Below, piece by piece: positions 8,471 to 16,700 of a stretch of 36,249 nucleotides of DNA. How positions within the stretch are numbered: the first letter of the stretch is position 1; each line of letters starts with the position of its first letter. Location: NCBI GenBank assembly GCA_023459675.1, contig JAEWTC010000010.1:1-36249 (forward strand), given 5' to 3'. This stretch comes from Bacillota bacterium (GTDB taxonomy: Bacteria > Bacillota > Clostridia > Christensenellales > Aristaeellaceae). A program made the position numbers and the translations under genes. A model generated the notes under the pieces. That model was given only the letters and a program-made list of their open reading frames with translations. It was not told the origin of the DNA and did no database searches.

Positions 8471-8998
8471 TTGCAAGAACACGATCCCTTCTCGGTGCTG
8501 CAGATCCCGCCCGCTTCCGATGCCCCCGCGGTGCGCAAGGCGTACCGGCAGCGTGTGAAGGAATGCCACCCGGATCTCTTCCAGAACGCGGACGAGCAGA
8601 AGGCCGCGCAGGAGCGGCTGATTGTCTTGAACCTCGCCTATAAGGACGCGCTTCGCATCTGCGGCGGCAAGCGCGTAGGCTTTAACCTGATATCCACCCA
8701 GGAAGCCATGCATTTCGCCCAAAAGCTTTTTGAACAGGGAAGCCTGGAAAGCGCATTACGACAGCTGAACCGTGCCGATCATAAGGACGCGGGCTTTTTC
8801 TATTTACAGGGCCAGATTTTAATGCAGATGTCCCAATTTGATACCGCCTACCAAAGCTTCCGGCAGGCCGTGCGCCTGGAGCCCGAGGAAAACCGCTACC
8901 GGCGCGGCGCGCTGGACGCCTCCCTGGCGATGAAGCGTTCCCGCACCCTTTGGTACCAAATCGGCCGTTTTGTGCGCGGCATATTGGGGCGCAGGTAA
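8471..8998 (+). CDS. Short J-domain protein with TPR-like tail
   Basis: A 175-residue protein. Residues about 5-68 form a J-domain with the essential H-P-D tripeptide (C-H-P-D-L-F, about residue 35-37), the motif that stimulates Hsp70 ATPase. The Gly/Phe and zinc-finger regions of true DnaJ are missing, so this is a type III J-protein that probably recruits DnaK to a specific client. Residues about 85-155 form two or three helical TPR-like hairpins (A-Y-Q-S-F-R-Q-A-V-R-L-E-P-E). The start is TTG at 8471, preceded by AAAGGGGTGAG; no ATG offers a better fit. It lies 44 bases after murA and is likely cotranscribed. Client and pathway are unknown. Confidence 0.82.
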   Translation: MQEHDPFSVLQIPPASDAPAVRKAYRQRVKECHPDLFQNADEQKAAQERLIVLNLAYKDALRICGGKRVGFNLISTQEAMHFAQKLFEQGSLESALRQLNRADHKDAGFFYLQGQILMQMSQFDTAYQSFRQAVRLEPEENRYRRGALDASLAMKRSRTLWYQIGRFVRGILGRR

Positions 8999-9009
8999 GA
9001 AAAAAGAAC

Positions 9010-9021
9010 GTGCCCGGGCAC
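9010..9021. repeat. 12-base perfect palindrome GTGCCCGGGCAC
   Basis: It lies just after the J-domain gene. On the minus strand it is followed by a T-rich run (GTTCTTTTTC), resembling a minus-strand terminator, though no minus-strand gene is nearby. Confidence 0.5.
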
Positions 9022-9167
9022 ACGCAACCCGTTGCCGCCGCGGCGCAAGCAGGCCGCCCGGAGGCGAAACCGCAGGGCGAATACAAGTTAAATGCAGCAA
9101 AATCAAAGAAATTCACACATTTTCATAGATATTGTGTACAAATATTGGCCATTTTATCAAAAATCAC

Positions 9168-9196
9168 TTGCGTTTAGTTCACTAGGACGCTATAAT
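9168..9196 (+). promoter_or_regulatory. Sigma-A promoter of the structured leader RNA
   Basis: TTGCGT (9168-9173), 17-base spacer, perfect TATAAT (9191-9196). An AT-rich stretch at about 9088-9165 lies upstream and could act as an UP element. The predicted RNA start, near 9203, coincides with the first base of the closing stem of the structured RNA. Confidence 0.82.
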
Positions 9197-9202
9197 GACA
9201 TC

Positions 9203-9411
9203 AATCGTATTCGGGTCTGTGGTTGTAAACCGAAGCCAGACGCGGGCAAAGCGGTCCACGTAAGTTGAGCGATGCCTCAATGAGCATGGCGCGTTCTAGA
9301 CGTAAGTCCGACCAACAGAAAAGTTGAGAGAAGGGGCGTAGGGCGCTCTTGCGATGAGCAAACCTTCCTGTCGGCGAGTGTGGGGACAAAGACCAGGTCA
9401 GCCGGTACGAT
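9203..9411 (+). ncRNA. Structured leader RNA, candidate raiA motif
   Basis: About 208 bases between a strong promoter and the zinc-ribbon gene fold into a nested, multi-branched structure. ATCGTA (9204-9209) plus CGG (9212-9214) pair with CCG (9402-9404) plus TACGAT (9406-9411), closing the whole RNA. Inside: GTCTG (9215-9219) with CAGAC (9237-9241) around a GGTT/AACC hairpin; CCAC (9256-9259) with GTGG (9380-9383); TTGAG/CTCAA (9265-9280); GAC-GTAA-GTC (9299-9308) with a GNRA loop; CCGAC (9308-9312) with GTCGG (9370-9374), enclosing GAAGG (9330-9334) with CCTTC (9363-9367) and GCTC/GAGC. Some of these are alternatives. Size, closing stem, abundance-type promoter and clostridial host fit the raiA motif RNA, which affects sporulation and aggregation in Clostridium. 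The family name is inference; the structure itself is well supported. Confidence 0.75.
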
Positions 9412-9440
9412 ATCCTAATAATACGGAGGAAGCCCAAATC

Positions 9441-9725
9441 ATGTACGAGGACAAAACGCTCACCTGCCGCGACTGCGGCCAAGAATTTGTGTTCACCGCG
9501 GGTGAGCAGGAATTCTACGCTGAAAAAGGATTCCAGAACGAACCGACCCGCTGCAAGGACTGCCGCTCGGCCCGCAAGGCCACGCGCGCAAGCGCACCGC
9601 GTGAACAGTATGAAACCGTTTGCGCAGAATGCGGAAAGCCCACCACTGTTCCCTTCATTCCCAAGAGCGACCGCCCGATCTATTGCAGCGAATGCTTTGC
9701 CAAGCATCGTAGTCAGGAATTCTGA
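9441..9725 (+). CDS. Small double zinc-ribbon protein
   Basis: A 94-residue protein with four C-x-x-C pairs: C9/C12, C38/C41, C61/C64 and C82/C85. The first two pairs form a zf-trcl type zinc ribbon (T-C-R-D-C-G-Q-E-F-x-F-T-x-G-E-Q-E-F-Y), followed by a second ribbon ending Y-C-S-E-C-F. Such proteins are common in clostridia and are often annotated only as zinc-ribbon proteins; a nucleic-acid or ribosome-related role is plausible but not shown. GGAGGAAG precedes the ATG at 9441. The start codon sits 29 bases after the end of the structured leader RNA, so RNA and mRNA share a transcript unless the RNA is processed or terminated. A strong terminator follows. Confidence 0.85.
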   Translation: MYEDKTLTCRDCGQEFVFTAGEQEFYAEKGFQNEPTRCKDCRSARKATRASAPREQYETVCAECGKPTTVPFIPKSDRPIYCSECFAKHRSQEF

Positions 9726-9750
9726 TCAGCAACATACTGCAGATCGACAC

Positions 9751-9783
9751 AGCCCGCAGGCGCAAGCCTGCGGGCTTTACTTT
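9751..9783 (+). terminator. Strong intrinsic terminator of the zinc-ribbon gene
   Basis: An 11-base perfect stem, AGCCCGCAGGC (9751-9761) with GCCTGCGGGCT (9766-9776), closed by a GCAA tetraloop and followed by TTACTTT. Confidence 0.92.
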
Positions 9784-9811
9784 GCCAAAATCCTCCAAAC
9801 CATGGTATGAT
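9782..9811 (+). promoter_or_regulatory. Sigma-A promoter of the YbaK-type gene
   Basis: TTGCCA (9782-9787), 18-base spacer, TATGAT (9806-9811), placed directly after the preceding terminator. Confidence 0.65.
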
Positions 9812-9871
9812 ACACGGTATCAACCGCCCGGCGCGGGGGCTGCCTGCCCGGGGACGAAAGGGAGACCGAGC

Positions 9872-10342
9872 ATGGCGATCGACCGCGTGAGAACCTATTT
9901 CCGGCAATGGCAGATGGAACACCGCATTCTGGAATTCCCGGTGTCCAGCGCTACGGTGGAGCTGGCCGCCCAGGCCGTGGGCTGCGAGCCCGCCCGGATC
10001 GCCAAAACCCTGTCCTTCCTGGTCGGCGGCGCGCCGGTGCTGATCGTCATCGCCGGGGACGCGAAGGTGGACAACCAAAAGTTCAAAGCCGCTTTCGCGG
10101 CCAAGGCCAAAATGCTTTCGCCCGAGGAGGCCGAAACGCTGGTAGGTCACGCCGTGGGCGGCGTGTGCCCCTTTGCGGTCAACCCGGGCGTTACCGTATA
10201 TCTGGACGTGTCCCTCAAGCGCTTTGCCACCGTCTTTCCCGCCTGCGGCAGCGCCAATAGCGCCATCGAGCTCACCATCCCGGAACTGGAACAGACCTCC
10301 GGCTTCGCCGCCTGGGTGGACGTGTGCAAGGGGTGGGAGTAA
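9872..10342 (+). CDS. YbaK/ProX-type aminoacyl-tRNA deacylase
   Basis: A 156-residue single-domain protein of the YbaK/EbsC family. Family members hydrolyse mischarged aminoacyl-tRNA, notably Cys-tRNA(Pro) or Ala-tRNA(Pro), in trans. Visible family features are A-K-T-L-S-F-L (about residues 42-48), the glycine-rich strand and A-G-D-A-K-V-D-N-x-K-F (about 62-72) with the conserved lysine, then G-G-V-C-P-F-A (about 97-103) and a C-terminal G-S-A-N-S-A-I-E-L segment. The length is that of stand-alone deacylases rather than of the ProRS insertion domain. ATG 9872 is preceded by AAGGGAG. It is monocistronic between a promoter and a strong terminator. Which tRNA it edits cannot be decided from sequence. 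Confidence 0.85.
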   Translation: MAIDRVRTYFRQWQMEHRILEFPVSSATVELAAQAVGCEPARIAKTLSFLVGGAPVLIVIAGDAKVDNQKFKAAFAAKAKMLSPEEAETLVGHAVGGVCPFAVNPGVTVYLDVSLKRFATVFPACGSANSAIELTIPELEQTSGFAAWVDVCKGWE

Positions 10343-10366
10343 ACTCCGCCCAATATTAAATAGAAT

Positions 10367-10398
10367 AAACGCCGCATGGAGATTTCCATGCGGCGTTT
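10367..10398. terminator. Bidirectional terminator
   Basis: A 14-base perfect stem: 10367-10380 pairs with 10385-10398 around a GATT loop. The plus-strand tail is TTTCGTTTC and the minus-strand tail is TTTATTCTATTTAAT, so it can end both the YbaK-type gene and the long minus-strand operon. Confidence 0.9.
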
Positions 10399-10448
10399 CG
10401 TTTCATTGCGATTATGGTTATCCGTATAGCCGCAAACCGCCGCGGCGG

Positions 10449-10991
10449 TTACGGGTACACCGCCCGTTCGCCGCCGATCAGCGGCAGGCGGGAATAGGCC
10501 ATCACCACGCGGGCCTCGCCCACGAAGGGATCGTCGATGCGCACCGGCACGGCCACGGGGCGCAGATGCATGCCCACCAAGGTATCGCCGACGTCGATGG
10601 CCGCGTCCGCCTGCATGGCCTGCGCAAGCACGGGCTCATTCATCAGCTCATACGCCGCCGCCGCGGTGGAGCCGCCCGCCTGCGGCACGGGGCGCGCGTT
10701 GACCTGCGTAAGGCGCAGGCGTTCCAAAGTTTTGCGCTCCATCACCAAAGCGCGGTTCAAATGCTCGCAGCACTGCACCGCCCCTTCCATGCCCATGTTT
10801 TCGCAGGTTTCCAGAAACGCCTCCGCAATCGCCCGGCCGATTTCCGGGTTGCGGCCCTTGCCGATCGTCTGCCCGCACACCTCGCTGGAGGAACAGCCCA
10901 GTACCATCACCGCGCCGGGCAAAAGCTTCGCCTGCACGCGCAGATATTCCACACAGCGGCACACCTGATCGTAAATCACCTGTTTGTCCAT
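10449..10991 (-). CDS. DUF436 / TIGR01440 family protein (YwlG-like)
   Basis: A 180-residue protein of the conserved YwlG family. Typical features are the early strand G-A-V-M-V-L-G-C-S-S-S-E-V-x-G (about residues 26-40), G-x-G-R-N-P-E-I-G (about 44-52), C-E-H-L-N-R-A-L-V-x-E (about 75-85) and the C-terminal D-I-G/D-V-G-D-T-L-V-G-M-H-L-R-P-V-A-V-P-V. The biochemical function of the family is not established as far as I know. AGGAGG lies five bases before ATG 10991. It is the last gene of the minus-strand series, 51 bases after the methyltransferase gene, and transcription should end at the bidirectional terminator. Confidence 0.9.
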   Translation of the reverse strand: MDKQVIYDQVCRCVEYLRVQAKLLPGAVMVLGCSSSEVCGQTIGKGRNPEIGRAIAEAFLETCENMGMEGAVQCCEHLNRALVMERKTLERLRLTQVNARPVPQAGGSTAAAAYELMNEPVLAQAMQADAAIDVGDTLVGMHLRPVAVPVRIDDPFVGEARVVMAYSRLPLIGGERAVYP

Positions 10992-11042
10992 ACCAAACCT
11001 CCTGCGCGCCGTAAGCCCCGGGCAACCGCCGGGTATTGCGGC

Positions 11043-11759
11043 TTACCGCGTAAACGCATACATGCCGATCGCGGCCGAGACGGAAAGATTGAAACTGTCG
11101 ATTTCCGGGGACTGGGGAATTTTCACCGCCAGTCCGAAGTCCTGAAACTCCGGCGGCAGCCCCGCGCCCTCGTTGCCAAACACCAGCGCCCAGGGCGTTT
11201 GCGCCTGCGCCGCGGCCTGCGGAAGCTCCAGCGCGCCGCCCAGCATGAAAGGGTACAGCGCGTGCGCGGGGTATGCCGCGCGGTAGGAAGAAAAATCATC
11301 GTACAGCGCGATGCGGAGCGAAGCCTGCGCCCCCATCGCAGCGCGCACCACCCGGGGGTCGAACGGATCGGCCGCGGGGCGGATCACCGCCAGATCGGTC
11401 AGCCCGAAGCCCAGCATCGTGCGCTGGATAGTGCCGAGGTTGCCCTCGTCCATCGGGTGGTGCAGCACGATATGGGAACGGTCCGCTGCCAGCGCGTCCG
11501 TCTGCTTTTTAAACACCACGGCGGCGTAGACGTTTTCCTTGCCGAGGATTTTCGCAAGCGCTCGGGGGGCGATCTCCTCGCGTACGCCGTGCGCCGCGCA
11601 CAGTTCGCGCAGCTTCTCCACGCCCGTACCGGACGCCTTATCCGAAAGCAGCAGCCGCAGCGCGCGCCCAGGCGCCTTCTCCATCAGAACAAGGCTTGGA
11701 TACACGCCCGCGGCATAGCTGTAAGGCAGCGCCTGATCGTACGGCTCCAGGGCGGGCAT
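11043..11759 (-). CDS. SpoU/TrmH-family RNA 2'-O-methyltransferase
   Basis: A 238-residue SPOUT-type enzyme that would methylate a ribose 2'-OH in tRNA or rRNA using S-adenosylmethionine. The three family motifs are visible: H-P-M-D-E-G-N-L-G-T-I-x-R-T (about residues 101-114; N-x-G-x-x-x-R is motif 1), F-G-N-E-G-A-G-L-P (194-202; motif 2) and S-F-N-L-S-V-S-A-A-I (222-231; motif 3). The catalytic arginine (R113) is present. The N-terminal ~90 residues are a substrate-binding extension. Motif 1 has D-E-G-N-L-G, close to the family N-x-G-A-x-x-R, with threonine in the alanine place. It follows the DUF975 gene by three bases. The substrate is unknown. Confidence 0.87.
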   Translation of the reverse strand: MPALEPYDQALPYSYAAGVYPSLVLMEKAPGRALRLLLSDKASGTGVEKLRELCAAHGVREEIAPRALAKILGKENVYAAVVFKKQTDALAADRSHIVLHHPMDEGNLGTIQRTMLGFGLTDLAVIRPAADPFDPRVVRAAMGAQASLRIALYDDFSSYRAAYPAHALYPFMLGGALELPQAAAQAQTPWALVFGNEGAGLPPEFQDFGLAVKIPQSPEIDSFNLSVSAAIGMYAFTR

Positions 11760-11762
11760 ACG

Positions 11763-12674
11763 CTACCGCTCCCTGTCTGCGGAATCGCCCGGCTTATCGT
11801 CGGGTTCCTCCGCGTCGTCCGGTTCCTGCGCGTCGTCCGGTTCTTCCGCGTCGTCCGGCTCCTGGGCGTCGTCCGGCTCTTCCCCGCCGCCAAAGGGCAT
11901 GCGGCCCTGGAGGCTCGAAACGAACGCGTCCGCCTCCTTTTTGGCCTTTACAATCCCCTCCGCGCGCGAAGCCGCCAGGTAAAACGCCGTCACCGACGCG
12001 TTCATATACGTTACCCGGAACAGCTCGATAAACTGGTACGCCACCAGCGCCAGAATGGCGCTGACCCCCAGCAGCATCACCTGCACGGCCAAAGCCATCA
12101 GCGCCCAGCCGATGAACGAGAGCAAAAGCATGAATAGGCTGAACTTCTTGTCCGCCATGGCTTCCTTGCTTTTTTCAATGGCCTGCGCCGCCGTAAGCTC
12201 CGGGTTTTCGGCCAGAAAGTACGGGGCCAGCGCATAGCGCAGCGCGGCGACGATGCCCGGCACGATCAGCAGAAGCGACCACAAAACCACGCGCACGGCC
12301 ATTTGCACATACAGCCACAGCGCGCGCAGGAACACCGCGCGGCGCGAGAACACCCCCGCAACGCCCAGCTCCTCGCCCTGAATGCGCCGGATGAAGTAAT
12401 GGTAGCAGCCCACGCTCAGCACGGGCGTGATCAGAAACGTCAAAAGCCCCACGATCGTAATCAGCCACACGGATTGCAGGGAAATCTGCCCAACGGCGGC
12501 CGAAAGCTCCTCATATGTCATGGCGTAGGAGACGTCCGGAAGCTGCGTGGAGCGCAGCAGCGCATTCACGGTGGATGGCAGCGCCGCGATGAAGCTGACG
12601 ATCAGCGCCGTTTGCCAGTTGCCCTTCAGGCTGCGGACCGCCTTGCTTTTGAAGATATAGCTGGTTAAAAACAT
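11763..12674 (-). CDS. DUF975-family integral membrane protein with acidic repeat tail
   Basis: A 303-residue protein. Five or six hydrophobic segments are visible (about residues 24-42, 70-90, 118-146, 180-215), with the DUF975 feature of an arginine-rich loop (F-I-R-R-I-Q-G-E-E) and A-L-x-Y-A-L-A-P-Y-F-L-A-E-N-P-E. DUF975 proteins are widespread clostridial membrane proteins of unknown function. The C-terminal tail has five E-P-D-D units separated by A-Q or A-E, encoded by a 15-base tandem repeat, and should be a negatively charged cytoplasmic tail. AGGAGG precedes the ATG. It lies between ftsY (10 bases upstream) and the methyltransferase gene (3 bases downstream), so it is part of the operon. 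Confidence 0.85.
   Translation of the reverse strand: MFLTSYIFKSKAVRSLKGNWQTALIVSFIAALPSTVNALLRSTQLPDVSYAMTYEELSAAVGQISLQSVWLITIVGLLTFLITPVLSVGCYHYFIRRIQGEELGVAGVFSRRAVFLRALWLYVQMAVRVVLWSLLLIVPGIVAALRYALAPYFLAENPELTAAQAIEKSKEAMADKKFSLFMLLLSFIGWALMALAVQVMLLGVSAILALVAYQFIELFRVTYMNASVTAFYLAASRAEGIVKAKKEADAFVSSLQGRMPFGGGEEPDDAQEPDDAEEPDDAQEPDDAEEPDDKPGDSADRER
11808..11883. repeat. 15-base tandem repeat coding E-P-D-D-A units
   Basis: About five copies of a GTCGTCCGG(T/C)TC(C/T)T-type unit, alternating between two forms so that the super-period is 30 bases. It stays in frame and only lengthens the acidic tail of the DUF975 protein. Confidence 0.8.
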
Positions 12675-12683
12675 GCTTTCCTC

Positions 12684-13577
12684 CTAATTGAGAAGCGCGT
12701 CCACGTACTCCTTGGCGTCAAAGGCCTGCAAATCGTCAATCCCTTCGCCCACGCCCACGTAGAGGATGGGCACCTTCAGCTCCCGCACGATGGGGAAAAT
12801 CACGCCGCCCTTTGCCGTTCCGTCGAGCTTGGTCAAGGCTACGCCGTTAACGCCCGCAACCTCCGCAAAGGCCTTCGCCTGTTGCAGGCCGTTCTGGCCG
12901 GTGGTGGCGTCCACCACCAAAAGGCAGCGCACCGCCGCCTCGGGAAAGCCGCGGTCGATCACGCGGCGCATTTTTTCCATTTCGTCCATCAGGTTTTTTT
13001 TGTTGTGCAGCCTGCCCGCCGTATCCACGATCAGCAGATGCGTGCCGTTGGCCTTGGCGGATTGCACGGCGTCAAACACCACGCCCGCCGGATCGGCCCC
13101 CTCCCGGTGGCGGATCAGCGGCACCTTGGCGCGCTCCGCCCAAATGGCAAGCTGCTCGGCGGCGGCGGCGCGGAACGTGTCCGCGGCGCAAAGCGTAATC
13201 GTGCGCCCGAGCGCTTGAAACCGCAGCGCCAGCTTGCCGATCGTCGTGGTTTTGCCCACGCCGTTGACGCCCACCACGAACATCACCATCGGCCAGCGCA
13301 AAGGGTCCTTGGGCGCGTCGAGCATCTCCACAAGCACGTCGCGCAGAATGCGCCGGTGCCCCGCCACGTCCTTCACGCCAGCGGCGCGCGCGCGCTTTTT
13401 CAGCTCCGCAATCGCGCTTTCGGCGCAGGCCGCCCCCATGTCCGACAACAGAAGCGCTTCCAGCAGGTTGTCCAGATACTCTTCATCGGCAACCTGCTGC
13501 TCGCCCACCACTTCGTTGATATGGTTACGGCTCTTGGAAAGTCCTTCCCGAAGCCTTGCAAATAATCCGTTTGCCAT
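12684..13577 (-). CDS. ftsY: Signal recognition particle receptor FtsY
   Basis: FtsY is the membrane-associated SRP receptor GTPase that docks ribosome-SRP complexes at the Sec translocon. The 297-residue protein has the helical N domain (residues about 1-85) and the G domain with G-V-N-G-V-G-K-T-T-T (103-112; G1), D-T-F-R-A-A-A-A-E-Q-L (G2/I-box), D-T-A-G-R-L (G3) and T-K-L-D-G-T-A-K-G-G (G4), ending in G-V-G-E-G-I-D-D-L-Q-A-F-D. The acidic A domain of E. coli FtsY is absent, as in most Gram-positives. Start: ATG 13577 fits the family N-terminus (N-G-L-F-A-R-L-R-E-G-L-S-K) although its ribosome binding site is weak; a TTG at 13601 is possible. It follows smc by about 170 bases, the usual order. 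Confidence 0.95.
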   Translation of the reverse strand: MANGLFARLREGLSKSRNHINEVVGEQQVADEEYLDNLLEALLLSDMGAACAESAIAELKKRARAAGVKDVAGHRRILRDVLVEMLDAPKDPLRWPMVMFVVGVNGVGKTTTIGKLALRFQALGRTITLCAADTFRAAAAEQLAIWAERAKVPLIRHREGADPAGVVFDAVQSAKANGTHLLIVDTAGRLHNKKNLMDEMEKMRRVIDRGFPEAAVRCLLVVDATTGQNGLQQAKAFAEVAGVNGVALTKLDGTAKGGVIFPIVRELKVPILYVGVGEGIDDLQAFDAKEYVDALLN

Positions 13578-13744
13578 AGTATACAAAACCCAATCTTTCA
13601 AACTATTCGGATTGCGGGCACATGGTTCGCAATCGGGGAGAAGAAACGCAGATGCAGCCGGATGCTGCTAAAGTTTTGCGACGAAGCGTGCGGGCAAAAG
13701 CCGAAGGAAGACGATCGTGTGAAAGGCTGGGATTTGCTTCACCC

Positions 13745-16700
13745 TTATTGGTAATCCTTCAGGTTCACGCTCACCAGATCGCTCACGCCGCGTTCCTCCA
13801 TCGCCACGCCAAACAGCGAATCACACCGCTCCATGGTGCCCTTGCGGTGGGTGATCGCAATAAACTGCGTGCCTCCGGCCATTTCGTTCAGGTAATCGCC
13901 GAAGCTGCCCACGTTGGCTTCGTCCAGCGCCGCCTCCGCCTCGTCCAGAATGCAGAAGGGGGAGGGCCGGAGCTTGAGCATCGCAAACAGCAGCGCGATG
14001 GCGGTCAGGGCGCGCTCGCCGCTGGAGAACAGGCTCAGCAGCTGGCGCTTTTTGCCCGGCGGCTGCACGATGATTTCCACGTCGCAGCGCAGCGGGTCGG
14101 CAGGGTCGGTCAGCTTCAGCTCCGCGTGCCCGCCGCCGAACAGCCGCTTGAAGCTCGTGACGAACAGCGATTGCAGCAGCTCGAACTGCTCGCAGAACAC
14201 CTTGCGCATTTCCTTTTCCAGGCTCGTGATCAGCGCTTCCAGGTCCTGCTTGGCCTTGAGGATGTCGTTTTGCTGCAGGGTCTGCTCCGCAACGCGCTCG
14301 CTGAGCGCCGCGTATTCCTCGATGGCCGCCACGTTGACCGAGCCCATGGCCTTGATCCGCTCGCGGATCTCCTGCGCCGTAAGCTCGCCCGCCTTTTCGT
14401 CAAACGCTTCGTCCGCGCCGGACTGCCGCTTCACCAGAAGGTATTCGTCAGCCGCGGCTTTCGCCCCTGCATAGGTCAGCTCGTAGGTATCCCACAGGCG
14501 CTGATCCAGCTGCGCAAGCTCCGCCCTGGCGCGTTCCAGGCTCATTTCGTGCCGGTGCTGCCGCTCCACGGCCTTATCCAGCAGCAGGCGCGTTTCCTCG
14601 GCCTGCGCATATAGCTCCTTCAGGGTTTTCTGCGCCGCGCCGCGCGCCTGTTCCGCCCCGGCAACGGTTTCCTCCGCTTCCTTCACCGTGCCCGTGATCT
14701 CCACAATGCGCCGGTCGGCCAGCGCGCGGTCGGCCTCGGCGGTTTCAATGGCCTTGCTCGCCTGCGTTTTTTTCAGGGCCAGGGTTTCCAGCTCGGCGCG
14801 GCAGGTTTTGCGTTCCTCGTCCAGCCGCCCCGAATCCCGGCGGATACGGTCGCACTGGTGCTCGGCCTGCTGGAGAGAAAGCATCGCGGCGGTAAGCCCT
14901 TCCTGCGTGCGCTCCCGCTCCCGGCGCGCGGCGGAAAGCTCCGCGCTCAGGCGGTTGGTTTTCTCCGCCATCGCTTCCATGTCCGGCTGGCCTACGGCGT
15001 CCTGCTTGCGGATGCGCTCCAGATCAGCCGTCAGCTCGGCAATGTCCTCGGCAAGCTGGTTTACCGCGTCCTGTACGGCGGAAAGCCGCGCGGCATGAGC
15101 GTCCAGCTCCGCCTTGGCGGAAGACAGCCGTTCGGTATCCCGCACCACGGCGATTTCCTGCTGCTGCAGGGCGTAGCGCGCGGCGGAAAGCGCCGCGGTG
15201 GTTTCCTCCTGCCTGCGTGTAAGCGCGCCGATCGCCGCCACGGCGGTTTCCAGCTGCGCGCTCTTTTCGGTCAGCTCCCGTTTCAGCTCGCGGATCATGC
15301 GGTCGCGCCCCAGCAGGTTTTGCGCCTTCTGCTGCACGCTGCCGCCGGTCATGCTGCCGCCCGCGTGCATCACGTCGCCCTCCAGGGTCACCAGCCGGAA
15401 CTGGCGGCCCCCCGCGCGCATGATCTTCACGCCGCAATCCAGATCTTCGGCGATCACCGTACGGCCGAGCAGGTTTTCCATCACGCCCCGGAACGCCTCC
15501 GGGTAATCGCACAGCTCGCTGGCCACGCCCAGGCAGCCCTTCATGGTCAGCACCTCGCGCTCCCGCGCGTCCAGGGTGCGGGGCAGCATCGCGTCCACCG
15601 GCAGGAACGTGGCGCGCCCCAACCGGTTTTGCCGCAGGTATTCGATCAGGGTTTTCGCGGTTTGCTCCGTATCGGTCACAATGTGCTGGGCCGCCGCGCC
15701 AAGCGCCATATCCAGCGCCGTTTCCAGCGCCGCCGGAATATCGATCAGCTTGGCAACCACGTCGTGCACGCCGCGCAGATTGCGCTCTCTGGCATAGGAG
15801 AGCGCTTCCTTGACCGCGGTCTGGTAGCCCTCGTAGCCCGCCGCCAGCTCCTGCAGGGTTTCGATGCGCAGCTCCAGCGCCTTGGCCTCCTGCGCAAGCC
15901 CCGCCGCAACCGCGCCGCGGTCCGCGGCCTCCCCGGTCTGCCGCTTGGCCGTAAGCTCCAGCGCGGAACGCTCCTCCTCGCACTGGGAAAGGCGCTGTTT
16001 CTCGGCCTGCAGGTTTTGCTGCGCCTGTACAAGCGCCTGCCGGAGCGCCGTTTCGGTTTCCATGTCGCCCGTCAGCGAGCTTTCCAGCTCCGCTTTCCGT
16101 TTTTCCATCTGCGAAAGCATGGTCGCCTGCCGCGTGTGCGCGGTTTTCTGCTCCTGCTGGCGGTTCATGGTTTCGATGATTTCGGTTTTGTGCGCGGAGA
16201 GCTGTTCTTCCAGCGTTTCCGCCGCAAGCGCCGTTTTTTCGTGCACGGCTTTGCGCTCCTGCAGCGCCGCCTCGGCTTCCGCCCGCAGGCGCTCGCTCTC
16301 TACCGCGCCGGTTTTGGATTCGTCCGCCGTCGCCTCAATCATCTTCATGCGGGTTTCCACGGCGACGCGTTCCGTCTCCAGCCGCGCTACGGTCTCCTGC
16401 GCCGCTTCCGCGCGGGAAGAAAGCGCCTGGCGCTCTTCCTGCGCCCGGTGCAGCTCGTCCTTGCGCTCCAAAAGCGCCCGGTGCGCCTCGGACAGGGCCT
16501 CCTGCAGCCGTTCCATGTCCGCTTCCTGCTCCGAACGGCTGTCGGCCAGGGTTTTCAGTTGTTCGGTCGCCGTCTCGATCTCCTCGGCCACGGCCTGGAT
16601 CGCGTCCTCCACGGTTGCGGTGCGCTTGCGCAGGCGGTCAAACCGCAGCAGATACAGCGTCACATCCAGCTCCCGCAGGGTTTCCGCCAGCGCCAGATAT

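Noticed and set aside
9100..9145. NrdR-box-like element (ACACA ... TTGTGT)
   Set aside because: Spacing and symmetry do not match a NrdR pair and no ribonucleotide reductase gene is adjacent.
11808..11883. CRISPR-like regular repeats
   Set aside because: The units are 15 bases, directly tandem and in frame; they encode the acidic tail of the DUF975 protein.
10173..12137. 654-residue open frame on the plus strand
   Set aside because: Its composition (runs of R, H, A, P) is that of an antisense frame over GC-rich genes; the minus-strand genes here have clear family motifs and ribosome binding sites.
13602..13744. Small gene between ftsY and smc
   Set aside because: Short frames exist but none has a ribosome binding site or a recognisable product.
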